Of a stretch of 64,000 bases of DNA, positions 33,707-42,951 are shown piece after piece. The translations under genes and the position numbers were made by a program. Where the stretch lies: positions 46,146-110,145 of the forward strand of contig NZ_QLMH01000011.1 of assembly GCF_003259935.1 (NCBI RefSeq), read 5' to 3'. The stretch's first letter is position 1. Each line of letters opens with the position of its first letter. Origin of the DNA: Paranoxybacillus vitaminiphilus. GTDB lineage: Bacteria; Bacillota; Bacilli; Bacillales; Anoxybacillaceae. Under the pieces are notes generated by a model, which saw only the letters and a list, made by a program, of their open reading frames with translations, was not told the DNA's origin and ran no database searches.

Positions 33707-34516
33707 ATGAAGTTAGGTTATCAAACCAATACTTGGGGGGGCGTAGTTGGTCACCCAGCAGGAGTTACGTCCGTTAAAGACCTTTACTACCTTGCAAATG
33801 GTTCGACGGAGGAAGCATTAAAAGATATTGCTGCATCCGGATACAAAGGATTTGAAATTTTTGATGGAAATCTCATGCAATATATCGATAAAAAAGAAGA
33901 GTTTAAAGCATTAATGAATCAGTATTCTTTAGATTTTATAGCAGTTTATTCAGGTGGAAATTTTATTTTTCCAGATATTTTAGAGGAAGAATTATTAAAA
34001 ATTGAAAAAGTAGCTGCTTTTGCTTCTGAATTAGGTGCAAAGCATTTAGTTGTTGGGGGTGGGGCCATTCGTGCAAATGGCATTTTAGAAAGCGATTACA
34101 CGGATTTAGGACATGCCCTTAATAAAGTTGTAGAAATTGCAGAAAAATACGGCTTAATCCCAAGCTACCATCCTCATTTAGGAACAATAGTCGAATCTCC
34201 TGAACAATTAGATAAGTTAATGACATTAACGTCTATTAATCTATGTCCTGATACCGCGCATATAGAGGCAGGAGGCGGTAATCCGGTCGATGTTATAAAA
34301 AAATACGCTTCTCGGATTAAATACGTTCATTTTAAAGATTACGACAATGGAGAATTTTTACCTTTAGGGAAAGGTCATCAAAATTTTGCTGAAATGATGA
34401 AAGCATTAGAAGAATTTCATTATGACGGATGGATTACTGTAGAATTAGACAGCTATCCGGACCCAAAAAAAGGTGCGGAAATTAGCCGGGACTTTTTAAA
34501 GAGTTTGGGTCTCTAA
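33707..34516 (+). CDS. TIM-barrel sugar isomerase/epimerase-family enzyme (LgdB-type)
   Basis: 269 residues from the ATG at 33707, four bases after GGAGGGAG. AP-endonuclease/xylose isomerase-like TIM barrel with the metal-site pattern: glutamate in YKGFEIFDGN, histidine and aspartate in SYHPHLGT and CPDTAHIEAGG, and glutamate in ITVELD. First gene of the operon. In the levoglucosan pathway two enzymes of this type act after oxidation to 3-keto-levoglucosan to open the 1,6-anhydro bridge and give 3-ketoglucose; this is the likely role here, by context. Confidence 0.75.
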   Translation: MKLGYQTNTWGGVVGHPAGVTSVKDLYYLANGSTEEALKDIAASGYKGFEIFDGNLMQYIDKKEEFKALMNQYSLDFIAVYSGGNFIFPDILEEELLKIEKVAAFASELGAKHLVVGGGAIRANGILESDYTDLGHALNKVVEIAEKYGLIPSYHPHLGTIVESPEQLDKLMTLTSINLCPDTAHIEAGGGNPVDVIKKYASRIKYVHFKDYDNGEFLPLGKGHQNFAEMMKALEEFHYDGWITVELDSYPDPKKGAEISRDFLKSLGL

Positions 34517-34551
34517 AATAGGCTAGTATTTCAAGAAAAGGGGATGGGTAT

Positions 34552-35745
34552 ATGAGAAAAATTTTCATGATGTTAGTAACGGTTCTTTTTATTAGTAGTC
34601 TTGTGCTTGCTGGGTGTAATCAAAAAGAAAGCGCTTCAAATTCTTCTAATGAGTCATCAGAAACAGGGAATACAGAAACTACAGAGGTGGCAGAAAATAC
34701 TACTTCAGGGCCAATTACAATTAATCCGGATATATCCGGGGACCAAGAAATTTTAAGTAAAGGTCCTCACGGAGAAACAGCTGTTTCAGCAAAAACGTTA
34801 CAACTAACTGAAGAGGAAGTTAACAAAATTAAAGAAGGAAACTATAAAGCGGCAATTGTTATGCATTATGCAGGTAACGACTGGTCAACAGCTCAAATTG
34901 AAGGTCTAAAAGCAACGTTTAAAAGAATGGGTATTGAGGTAGTAGCGGTGACCGATGCCAATTTTAAGGCAGAAAAACAAGTTTCAGATATTGAAACGGT
35001 ACTAGCAAAGGATCCTGATATTATAGTCAGTATTCCGGTTGACCCTGTTTCTACCGCTGAAGCATACAAAAAAGCGGCGGACGCAGGTGTAAAGTTAGTA
35101 TTTATGGATAATGCACCACAGGGATTAGAAGCAGGTAAAGATTATGTGAGTGTTGTCTCAGCAGATAACTATGGAAATGGTGTTGCAGCTGCAGAAATTA
35201 TGGCAGAAAAGCTTGGTGGAAAAGGGAAAGTTGGTGTTATTTTCCACGATGCGGACTTCTTCGTAACAAAACAGCGAACAGAGGCGTTTGAAAAGACAAT
35301 AAAAGAAAAGTATCCGGATATTAAAATTGTAGCACGAGGTGGTATTACAGCCCCTAGTGATGGCGAAAAAGTAGCTTCTGGTATGTTAACGAAACATCCA
35401 GATTTAGATGGTATTTTTGTAGTTTGGGATGTACCTGCCGAAGGTGCATTAGCAGCTGCACGTACAGCGGGACGTGATGATTTAGTTATTACAACAATTG
35501 ATTTAGGGACAAATGTTGCGTTAGAAATCGCTTCCGGTGGTATTGTGAAAGGACTAGGGGCACAGTTACCGTATGACCAAGGGATCGCAGAGGCGATTTT
35601 AGCTGGTTATGCTTTGCTTGGAAAACAGGCTCCAGCTTATGTGGCAGTTCCGTCATTAAAAGTGACAGAAGAAAATGTGCTGGATGCATGGAAGCTTGTC
35701 TATCATAAAGATGCTCCTGAATCTATTCAAAATGCAGCAAAATAA
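34552..35745 (+). CDS. Ribose-type ABC transporter sugar-binding lipoprotein
   Basis: 397 residues. The signal peptide ends with lipobox LAGC, lipidated at cysteine 22, then a Ser/Thr/Glu-rich linker. The binding domain has the RbsB-like pattern (YKAAIVMHYAGNDWSTAQIEG, DPDIIVSIPVDPVSTAEAYKKA, DGIFVVWDVPAEGALAAARTAG). It should bind the imported (anhydro)sugar. Its gene follows the TIM-barrel gene by 35 bases and precedes the dehydrogenase gene, splitting the transporter genes around the catabolic ones. Confidence 0.88.
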   Translation: MRKIFMMLVTVLFISSLVLAGCNQKESASNSSNESSETGNTETTEVAENTTSGPITINPDISGDQEILSKGPHGETAVSAKTLQLTEEEVNKIKEGNYKAAIVMHYAGNDWSTAQIEGLKATFKRMGIEVVAVTDANFKAEKQVSDIETVLAKDPDIIVSIPVDPVSTAEAYKKAADAGVKLVFMDNAPQGLEAGKDYVSVVSADNYGNGVAAAEIMAEKLGGKGKVGVIFHDADFFVTKQRTEAFEKTIKEKYPDIKIVARGGITAPSDGEKVASGMLTKHPDLDGIFVVWDVPAEGALAAARTAGRDDLVITTIDLGTNVALEIASGGIVKGLGAQLPYDQGIAEAILAGYALLGKQAPAYVAVPSLKVTEENVLDAWKLVYHKDAPESIQNAAK

Positions 35746-35789
35746 AACAATTAATAATAATTTTTGAGATTAACAGGGAGGTTACAAAT

Positions 35790-36974
35790 ATGAAAAAGTT
35801 TAACATAGCAATGATCGGTGCTGGATTTATGGGGAAAGCGCATTCGCTTTCATATGCGGGGATGCCTATGTTCTTCTGGCCTGCTCCGGGGATTCCGTAT
35901 CGTAAAACAATAGTAGATGTAACAGAAGAATTAGCAAAAGAAGCTGCCCAACGTTTCGGTTATGAGAACTATACTTCTGATTGGAGAAAAGTCGTAGAGG
36001 ATCCAAGTATTGATATTATTGATATCGTAACACCGAATGATTCGCATGCGGAAATCGCTATTGCAGCTGCGAAAGCTGGAAAGCATATTATTTGTGAAAA
36101 ACCGTTAGCAAGAAATGCCGAAGAAGCAAAGAAGATGTGGGATGCAGTGAGGGAAGCTGGAGTCAAACATATGGTTGCTTTCAACTACAGAAGAACACCA
36201 GCTGTTGCTCTTGCTAAAAAATATATTGAAGAAGGAAAAATTGGTAAAATCCTTAATTTCCGTGGAACTTATTTGCAAGATTGGTCAGCAGATCCTAATT
36301 CACCATTATCATGGCGTTTCCAGAAAAAAGTAGCCGGTTCTGGTGCATTAGGTGATATTGGAACACATGTTATTGATTTCGCCCGCTATCTTGTAGGTGA
36401 AATTTCAGAGGTTATGGCTATTACGAAAACGTGGGTACCGGAAAGACCGATTCAAACTAGTGGCGTTGATAAGTTAGGAACAATAAAAGGTGAATCAGAT
36501 GCTCCTAAGGGTGTAGTTGATGTTGATGATGAATTTTCTACTTTATTGAAGTTTGAAAACGGTGCCATTGGTAGTATAGAAGCAACCCGTAATGCTTGGG
36601 GTCGTAATAACTTCTTAACATTTGAAATTCATGGTGAAAAAGGTTCATTATATTTTAACTATGAGCGTCGTGATGAACTGCAAGTATGTTTTGCTGATGA
36701 CCCAAGTGACAGTAAAGGATTCAGAACAGTTTATACAGGACCTGCACACCCATATGGTGAGGGATTATGGCCAATTCCGGCATTAGGAATCGGATATGGA
36801 GAAACAAAAATCATTGAAATTTATGATTTCTTAAAATCCATTGTCGAAGATACTGAGGTCTCACCAAACTTCTATGATGGTTATCGTATTGCAGTCATTT
36901 GTGACGCAATTTTAGAGTCCGCTGAAAAAGGGGTTTGGGTAAATTTAGATAAGAAATTGGTGAATGTAAATTAG
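35790..36974 (+). CDS. lgdA: Gfo/Idh/MocA dehydrogenase, probable levoglucosan dehydrogenase (LgdA)
   Basis: 394 residues. Rossmann start IAMIGAGFMGKAHSLSYAGM and the sequence MPMFFWPAP that I recall from characterised bacterial levoglucosan dehydrogenases. The catalytic lysine is K104 (CEKPLAR), with D189 and H193 in GALGDIGTHVIDFARY. C-terminal sheet domain with GYGETKIIEIYDFL. It would oxidise the C3 hydroxyl of levoglucosan with NAD+. The neighbours (two TIM barrels, a second Gfo/Idh and a sugar importer) match the pathway's gene set. Substrate is inferred; inositol or other sugar dehydrogenase is the alternative. Confidence 0.75.
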   Translation: MKKFNIAMIGAGFMGKAHSLSYAGMPMFFWPAPGIPYRKTIVDVTEELAKEAAQRFGYENYTSDWRKVVEDPSIDIIDIVTPNDSHAEIAIAAAKAGKHIICEKPLARNAEEAKKMWDAVREAGVKHMVAFNYRRTPAVALAKKYIEEGKIGKILNFRGTYLQDWSADPNSPLSWRFQKKVAGSGALGDIGTHVIDFARYLVGEISEVMAITKTWVPERPIQTSGVDKLGTIKGESDAPKGVVDVDDEFSTLLKFENGAIGSIEATRNAWGRNNFLTFEIHGEKGSLYFNYERRDELQVCFADDPSDSKGFRTVYTGPAHPYGEGLWPIPALGIGYGETKIIEIYDFLKSIVEDTEVSPNFYDGYRIAVICDAILESAEKGVWVNLDKKLVNVN

Positions 36975-36982
36975 AAGTTTTT

Positions 36983-37009
36983 GGGGTTACTCTTAACAAG
37001 AGTAGCCCC
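36983..37009 (+). terminator. Intra-operon hairpin
   Basis: GGGGTTACTCT and AGAGTAGCCCC pair over 11 positions with one G-U pair around a five-base loop. No T-run follows, so it is more likely an mRNA-stabilising or attenuating element between the dehydrogenase and the ABC ATPase gene than a full terminator. Confidence 0.6.
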
Positions 37010-37030
37010 TATTAAAGGAAGGTGATCATA

Positions 37031-38530
37031 ATGGAGCAACCTCTACTATCGATGGAAGGAATTTCAAAATCTTTTAATGGTATTAAGGTTCTTGATTCCG
37101 TAAGCTTCTCACTAAGAAAAGGAGAAGTTCACGCCCTTATGGGAGGAAACGGTGCTGGAAAATCAACATTGATGAAAATATTAACAGGGGTTTATCAAGC
37201 TGATGAAGGAGAAATTTTTATAGAAGGAAAAAAAGTGTCTATTAATGATACTGAAGATGCGAAAAGAAATTATATATCAATGATTTTCCAAGAGTTTAGC
37301 TTAGTTCCGACGTTAACTGTTGCTCAGAATATATTTTTAACGAGGGAACCAAAAAACGCAATTGGAATTCTTAATGATAAAGAATGTATTGCAAAAACAA
37401 AAGAATTATTGAAGGAATTGGAAGTTGATATCAATCCAACAGATATTATCGGAAACCTTGGTGTAGGTTATTGGCAAATGACTGAAATTGCGAAAGCTTT
37501 ATCACAGAACGCAAAAATTTTAATCATGGATGAACCAACTTCATCCTTAACTAAAAAAGAAACAGAAATTCTTTTTAATTTTATAAACAAGCTAAAAAAG
37601 AAAGGTATTTCCATTATTTATATATCACACCGTATGGATGAAATCTTTCAAATTTGCGATCGAATTACGATTTTACGTGACGGCAAAAAAATTGCTACTG
37701 AAAGTTGTGACGAGATCACTATGGAAACAGTAATTCAGCATATCGTAGGTGCTGATTTAGATAAAGCATTTGAATGGAAAGAAAGATTTTATTCGATTGA
37801 AGGAACTCCTATTTTAGAAGTAAAAAATCTCTCGTCTGGAACAAAAGTAAGAGATATTAGTTTTCGTTTATATCCTGGAGAGATTCTTGGTGTTGCCGGA
37901 TTAATGGGGAGCGGGAGATCGGAGATGGTCCGCGCAATCTTTGGAATCGATCCAATAGATGGCGGGGAAATTTTTGTAAAAGGAAAAAAACATACAATTA
38001 AAAGTCCTACTGATGCAATTGCTGCAGGTCTCGCACTTATTCCGGAAGACCGAAGAATGCAAGGACTCATACTTCAACATAGTGTAAAAGAAAATATTAT
38101 TTTGCCTATTCTTTCCAAAATAAAAAAAGGAGTCTTTTTAGATGAGCGAAAGGCAAATAAGATAGCTGAACAGTTTGTTGAAAGGTTAAATATTAAGACG
38201 GATGATATTTTTAAAACAGCTGGATTGTTATCTGGAGGGAACCAGCAAAAAATTGTTTTAGCAAAATGGTTAGCGAATAACCCTGATATCTTGATTTTAG
38301 ATGAACCAACTATTGGGGTGGATATTGCGGCGAAAACGGAGATTATTGATATTATTCGTGAATTAGCGGATAGTGGAAAATCAATATTAGTCATTTCTTC
38401 AGAACTTCCTGAGCTTCTCGCAGTAAGTGATCGAATCATTGTAGTTCATGAAGGTAGAGTTGTTAAGGAGCTGAAAAGAAAAGAGATTGATTCAGAGGAG
38501 GTACTCCAACATGCCATCCAAGGATATTAA
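37031..38530 (+). CDS. Ribose-type sugar ABC transporter ATPase (two nucleotide-binding domains)
   Basis: 499 residues, RbsA/MglA type. The first half has Walker A GGNGAGKST, Q-loop and Walker B ILIMDEPTSSLTKKE. In the second half the P-loop is the degenerate GLMGSGRSE usual for this family, with signature LSGGNQQK and ILILDEPTIGVD. The ATG at 37031 is preceded by AAGGAAGG. The end overlaps the permease gene by 20 bases. Confidence 0.9.
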   Translation: MEQPLLSMEGISKSFNGIKVLDSVSFSLRKGEVHALMGGNGAGKSTLMKILTGVYQADEGEIFIEGKKVSINDTEDAKRNYISMIFQEFSLVPTLTVAQNIFLTREPKNAIGILNDKECIAKTKELLKELEVDINPTDIIGNLGVGYWQMTEIAKALSQNAKILIMDEPTSSLTKKETEILFNFINKLKKKGISIIYISHRMDEIFQICDRITILRDGKKIATESCDEITMETVIQHIVGADLDKAFEWKERFYSIEGTPILEVKNLSSGTKVRDISFRLYPGEILGVAGLMGSGRSEMVRAIFGIDPIDGGEIFVKGKKHTIKSPTDAIAAGLALIPEDRRMQGLILQHSVKENIILPILSKIKKGVFLDERKANKIAEQFVERLNIKTDDIFKTAGLLSGGNQQKIVLAKWLANNPDILILDEPTIGVDIAAKTEIIDIIRELADSGKSILVISSELPELLAVSDRIIVVHEGRVVKELKRKEIDSEEVLQHAIQGY

Positions 38531-39515
38531 GATGAATGATTCATTCAATCTACAAAATAATTTAAGTCCTGCTAAACGATTAAAAGCATTTGATTGGCGA
38601 AATTATATCGTATATATTGCGTTCGTTGGTGTTATCATCTATTTTTCTATTACTTTACATGATGAAGGATTTTTAACAACGTCCAATTTATTAAATATCG
38701 CACGACAAACCGCGATGATCTCGATTATGGGAGTAGCGATGACTTTTGTTATCAGCACGGGTGAAATTGACCTTTCTGTCGGCTCAATTACTGCATTAGC
38801 TTCGTTAACAGCTGCATTAGCACTCCAAGCGGGTCTTGGTTTATTTGGAGGAATCGCTGCTGGATTAGGAACGGGGCTGGCGATTGGAATCATCAATGGG
38901 CTTCTTATTACCAAAGTGGCAATCCCCTCTTTTCTTGTAACGCTAGGGATGATGGGAATTGTAAAGGGATTAGCGATGTGGATTACAGATACGGCACCAG
39001 TTCCAATTGTTCATTCAACGTTTAATTTTTTATTTGGCTCAGGTGACATTGGCTCAATTCCTATTTTATTAATTTGGACACTCATTATTACTATTATTGG
39101 TCATATTATTTTGAAAAAGACAGCTTTTGGAAGACAAACATTAGCAACCGGCGGAAATGAGATGGCTGCAAAATTTTCAGGTGTGAAAACCTCAAAAATT
39201 AAATTTTTAGTCTTTGTAGGATCCGGTTTGATGGCTGGATTTGCTGGAATGTTATATGCAGGGCGGATGCACGCAGGGAGATATACATTTGGAGAAGGCG
39301 ATGAACTATCTGTGATTGCAGCTGTTATTCTTGGTGGAACAAGTTTATTTGGCGGAGTTGGTACAGTTATTGGAACAGTCATTGGTTCATTAATGATTGG
39401 TACGATTAACAATGGTTTAATCATAATGGGGCTTGATGTTAGTCAACAAATGATTGTGAAAGGATTAATCATTATTTTAGCTGTAGCATTCGGAAGAAAA
39501 ACATTAAAGAAATAG
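38511..39515 (+). CDS. Ribose-type sugar ABC transporter permease
   Basis: 334 residues from the ATG at 38511 after GAGGAGG, inside the end of the ATPase gene. RbsC family: eight to ten membrane segments, ISTGEIDLSVGSITALAS, and the C-terminal VILGGTSLFGGVGTVIGTVIG. It forms the channel for the sugar bound by the lipoprotein at 34.5 kb. Confidence 0.9.
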   Translation: MPSKDIKMNDSFNLQNNLSPAKRLKAFDWRNYIVYIAFVGVIIYFSITLHDEGFLTTSNLLNIARQTAMISIMGVAMTFVISTGEIDLSVGSITALASLTAALALQAGLGLFGGIAAGLGTGLAIGIINGLLITKVAIPSFLVTLGMMGIVKGLAMWITDTAPVPIVHSTFNFLFGSGDIGSIPILLIWTLIITIIGHIILKKTAFGRQTLATGGNEMAAKFSGVKTSKIKFLVFVGSGLMAGFAGMLYAGRMHAGRYTFGEGDELSVIAAVILGGTSLFGGVGTVIGTVIGSLMIGTINNGLIIMGLDVSQQMIVKGLIIILAVAFGRKTLKK

Positions 39516-39525
39516 GAGGAAGCAT

Positions 39526-40692
39526 ATGTCGATCATCAAAGTAGGAATTATTGGAACGGGATTTTCTGCGAAATCGCATATAGAAGCTTTAAGACGATTG
39601 AATGGTATTGAAGTGGCAGCGATCAGTGCCAGTACGTTAGAGAAAGCGAAAAAAACAGCAGAGCAGTTTGCGATTCCAAAATTTTATGGAAGTGTAGATG
39701 ATTTAATCTGTGATCCGGAAATTGATGTGATTCACAACTGCACTCCGAACTATCTACACTATCATATCAATAAAAAAGTGTTAGAATCGGGTAAGCATTT
39801 ACTATCGGAAAAACCGCTGGCAATGACGAGTGAAGAGTCACGCGAATTAGTGGAATTGGCTAAATCAAAAAATGTAGTAGCCGGAGTATGTTTTAACTAT
39901 CGGCATTATCCGCTTGTCGCTCAGGCAAAGGAGCTCATTCAAAAAGGGGAATATGGACCAGTTCATTTTGTGCATGGAACTTACCTTCAAGATTGGCTTC
40001 TGTATGATACAGATTACAACTGGCGTTTAGATACGAAAAGAAACGGTAAATCTCGTGCCATTGCTGACATCGGCTCACATTGGTGTGATACCGTTCAATA
40101 TGTTCTTAATAAGAAAATTGTAGAAGTATTTGCTGATTTAAAGACTGTACATCCAATACGAAAACGACCGATTGGAGAAGTCGAAACATTTAAAAGCAAA
40201 GGCCAGGAAGTGTTTGAGGAAATACAGGTTGACAGTGAAGACTGCGGAAGTGTGATGGTTCATTTTGAAGACGGTACTCACGGTGTATTTGTCGTATCAC
40301 AGGTGAACGCCGGCAGGAAAAATTGTCTCACGTTTGAAATTGCTGCAAAATCAGGTACTCTTTATTGGAATCAAGAGGAACCGAATAAATTGTGGATTGG
40401 CAGACGTGATGAGGCGAATATAGAGCTTGTACGTGATCCTTCATTATTATCAGCTTTCCCTGCTTCGCTCGCACACTACCCTGGCGGACATCAAGAAGGT
40501 TGGCCAGATGGCTTAAAAAATCTATTCATTGATTTTTACCAAGCAGTAAAAACATCTCCGAACCCATCCTCAACATCGTTTGCCACGATTGAGGATGGTC
40601 ACCACATTATGCAGTTGATTGAAGCGATTTTGAAAAGCAATGAGGAGAAAAGATGGGTGAAAGTACAGACAGGGCAGGAGGTATTTCAATGA
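39526..40692 (+). CDS. Gfo/Idh/MocA oxidoreductase, probable 3-ketoglucose reductase (LgdC-type)
   Basis: 388 residues after AGGAGG. KVGIIGTGFSAKSHIEAL opens the Rossmann fold; the catalytic lysine is in LLSEKPLAMT, and ADIGSHWCDTVQYVL supplies the aspartate and histidine. It shares HGTYLQDW with the first dehydrogenase of this operon, so the two are paralogues. In the levoglucosan scheme the second Gfo/Idh enzyme reduces 3-ketoglucose to glucose and regenerates NAD+. Its stop overlaps the next start as ATGA. Confidence 0.75.
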   Translation: MSIIKVGIIGTGFSAKSHIEALRRLNGIEVAAISASTLEKAKKTAEQFAIPKFYGSVDDLICDPEIDVIHNCTPNYLHYHINKKVLESGKHLLSEKPLAMTSEESRELVELAKSKNVVAGVCFNYRHYPLVAQAKELIQKGEYGPVHFVHGTYLQDWLLYDTDYNWRLDTKRNGKSRAIADIGSHWCDTVQYVLNKKIVEVFADLKTVHPIRKRPIGEVETFKSKGQEVFEEIQVDSEDCGSVMVHFEDGTHGVFVVSQVNAGRKNCLTFEIAAKSGTLYWNQEEPNKLWIGRRDEANIELVRDPSLLSAFPASLAHYPGGHQEGWPDGLKNLFIDFYQAVKTSPNPSSTSFATIEDGHHIMQLIEAILKSNEEKRWVKVQTGQEVFQ

Positions 40693-41660
40693 AATTAGGT
40701 GTTTTTACAGTACTTTATCAAAATTTAGCTTTTGAAGACATGCTTGATAAGATATGTGAAATGGGCATTGAAGCCATCGAGTTAGGTACTGGCAATTATC
40801 CGGGGAACAGTCATTGTAACCCGGATGAGCTGCTTGAAAATCCGGAAAAAATAAAGGCGTTCCAGCGTGCAATAGAAAGCAGAGGATTAACAATTAGTGC
40901 ACTAAGCTGTCATGGAAACCCGCTTCATCCTAACAAAAAGTTTGCTGCTGAATCTCATGAAGTATGGAGAAAAACAGTACTGTTGGCTGAACGTTTAGGC
41001 GTATCTGTTATTAATGGTTTTTCCGGATGTCCCGGAGATCATCCAAATGCAAAATATCCGAACTGGGTGACTTGTTCTTGGCCTCCTGAATATTTAGAAG
41101 TATTAGAATGGCAATGGAATGAAGTGGTGATCCCTTATTGGAAAGAAGAGGCGAAGTTTGCGGAATTACATGGAGTCAATCAAATTGCATTTGAAATGCA
41201 TCCGGGGTTTGTCGTATATAATCCGGAGACTTTATTAAAATTAAGGGAACATGTAGGACCTAGCATTGGTGCCAACTTTGATCCGAGTCATTTAGTATGG
41301 CAGGGTATTGACCCGGTAGAAGCCATTAAAAAACTGGGACGTGAAAATGCCATCTTCCATTTCCATGCGAAAGATACATATTTGGATAAAGCGAATATTC
41401 GCGTGAACGGTGTATTAGATACAAAGCACTACAGTAAAATCTTAGATCGTTCCTGGACGTTCCGATCAGTCGGTTATGGTCATGGCGAAAAGGTTTGGAA
41501 GGATATCGTCAGTGCTTTACGCGCGATAGGATATGATTATGTCCTTTCTATTGAGCATGAAGATATGCTCGCCTCCATTGATGAAGGATTAAGCAAAGCG
41601 GTAAGCCTGTTAAAAGGAATTCTTTTTAAAGAAACATTAACCGAGATGTGGTGGGCTTAA
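40689..41660 (+). CDS. TIM-barrel sugar isomerase/epimerase-family enzyme (second LgdB-type)
   Basis: 323 residues from the ATG at 40689 (seven bases after GCAGGAGG). Longer than the first TIM-barrel enzyme. Metal-site candidates: glutamate in IEAIELGTG, histidine in LSCHGNPLHP, glutamate and histidine in IAFEMHPGFV, aspartate and histidine in ANFDPSHLVW, histidines in FHFHAKDT and glutamate in LSIEHED. Together with the first enzyme it probably carries out the elimination and hydration that turn 3-keto-levoglucosan into 3-ketoglucose. Last gene of the operon. Confidence 0.75.
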   Translation: MKLGVFTVLYQNLAFEDMLDKICEMGIEAIELGTGNYPGNSHCNPDELLENPEKIKAFQRAIESRGLTISALSCHGNPLHPNKKFAAESHEVWRKTVLLAERLGVSVINGFSGCPGDHPNAKYPNWVTCSWPPEYLEVLEWQWNEVVIPYWKEEAKFAELHGVNQIAFEMHPGFVVYNPETLLKLREHVGPSIGANFDPSHLVWQGIDPVEAIKKLGRENAIFHFHAKDTYLDKANIRVNGVLDTKHYSKILDRSWTFRSVGYGHGEKVWKDIVSALRAIGYDYVLSIEHEDMLASIDEGLSKAVSLLKGILFKETLTEMWWA

Positions 41661-41709
41661 AGGTTAGAAATGATACTAAAACAAATATTTTCTAATTTTG
41701 TCGTACCCT

Positions 41710-42040
41710 CAAGAATTTTGTGTAAGAATACTTAGAGTATTCTCAGATTTTGTTTTTATTAGGGGAGGAGGTCTCGTGTATACCTTTCATAAGACTGAAT
41801 ATTCAGTCTTATGAAAGGAAACGCCATGTCTCCCCATACTCCTTATGTTATTTACAAATTTCGGTATCTTTATCTTAAGAAATTTACGAATTAGGTTTTC
41901 TAGTTGATTGACAAAGTCAAAATTCGGTATACTTTTTATCCATGAGGCAGGGTTCTCCTTTCTTAGAATTGTTGTGCAAATCTGAGAATGCCCTGCCTCT
42001 TTTCTTTTTATTTAGTGAATTGCTTACACAAAATTTTATA
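41710..42040. repeat. Nested-palindrome element, possibly an IS256-type MITE
   Basis: Outer inverted repeats AATTTTGTGTAAG (about 41714-41726) and CTTACACAAAATT (about 42024-42036) bound about 320 bases. Inside are a second pair, ATTCTCAGATTT (41739-41750) and AAATCTGAGAAT (41978-41989), a hairpin AGAATACT-TAG-AGTATTCT, and a perfect palindrome of 36 bases at 41783-41818 (centre CTGAATATTCAG). GAGGCAGGG and CCCTGCCTC near 41943 and 41990 add a T-tailed hairpin. The outer ends resemble IS256-family ends. No transposase is present. It may also terminate the sugar operon. Confidence 0.55.
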
Positions 42041-42181
42041 CATCATCCCCTCCATGAACTGGTTTTAAAAGAATTACCAACATCAACATAAAAAATAATG
42101 ATTGTGAAAAATTATAAAAAAACGGAGAAATAAGTATCCTAACACAAACAACGAATTCACATAGAAAGTGTTGGTGTTTTG

Positions 42182-42951
42182 ATGATAAATAAAACGTTTT
42201 TCAAAAGGTTCATCTCTATGATAGGTTGTTCTGTTGTTCTGTCATTTATTTATGTATTACCTATAACAGCAAACAATAATAAAGGACGATGGTTTTATGA
42301 AGAACAAGGAAAAGCGATTTGGGAAGTACCAACTAAAGAGAAAGTAATTGCATTGACATTCGATGATGGACCAAGTTCAAAATATACTCCACAAATTCTA
42401 GATATTTTAAAACAATACAAAGCCAAGGCAACCTTTTTTATAGTTGGTTCCCGTGTAAAAGCTCACCCCGATATAGTAAAACGTGAAATTTTGGACGGTC
42501 ATGAATTAGCTAATCATACATACAATCATTCCAATTTCAGAGGGCTTACCGAAGAAGAAATTAGAAAAGAATTAAGAAAAGCAAAACAAACGATTGTAGA
42601 ATTGACTGGATTTTCTCCTAAATTATTTCGCCCGCCAGGAGGGTATTATAATGAAACCATCATCAATGTAGCAAACAAAGAAGGGTATACAGTCGTGATG
42701 TGGTCATGGCATCAAGATACGTATGATTGGAAAGAGCCGGGTGTCAGTAATATTGTAAAAAGGTTTTGCTTAATGCTCGAAACGGTGATATTGTCTTATT
42801 TCACGATTACGGCGGGGATCGCCGTCAAACGATCGAAGCGCTCAAGCAAATTTTACCTGAACTTAAAAAAAGGGGATACAAATTTGTTACCGTATCAGAA
42901 TTGTTAAAAATGCATCCAAACTATAGATATCTCGACTGGATATCAGGGTAA
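42182..42951 (+). pseudogene. Polysaccharide deacetylase (NodB family) with a frameshift
   Basis: The N-terminus has a signal anchor (about residues 10-30). The NodB domain follows: TFDDGPSS, the metal pair in HELANHTYNH, RPPGGYYN. At an A-run (42757-42761) the frame is lost; the remainder continues in another frame as NARNGDIVLFHDYGGDRRQT...SELLKMHP, with the catalytic-base HD motif. Adding one A restores IVKKVLLNARNGDI and a protein of about 256 residues similar to spore or wall chitin/peptidoglycan deacetylases. It is either a recent pseudogene, a homopolymer sequencing error or slippage-expressed. Confidence 0.8.

Noticed and set aside
41783..41818. Perfect palindrome as a simple rho-independent terminator
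   Set aside because: No T-run follows on either side and it is nested in larger inverted repeats; a mobile or structural origin is more likely, although a terminator role is not excluded.
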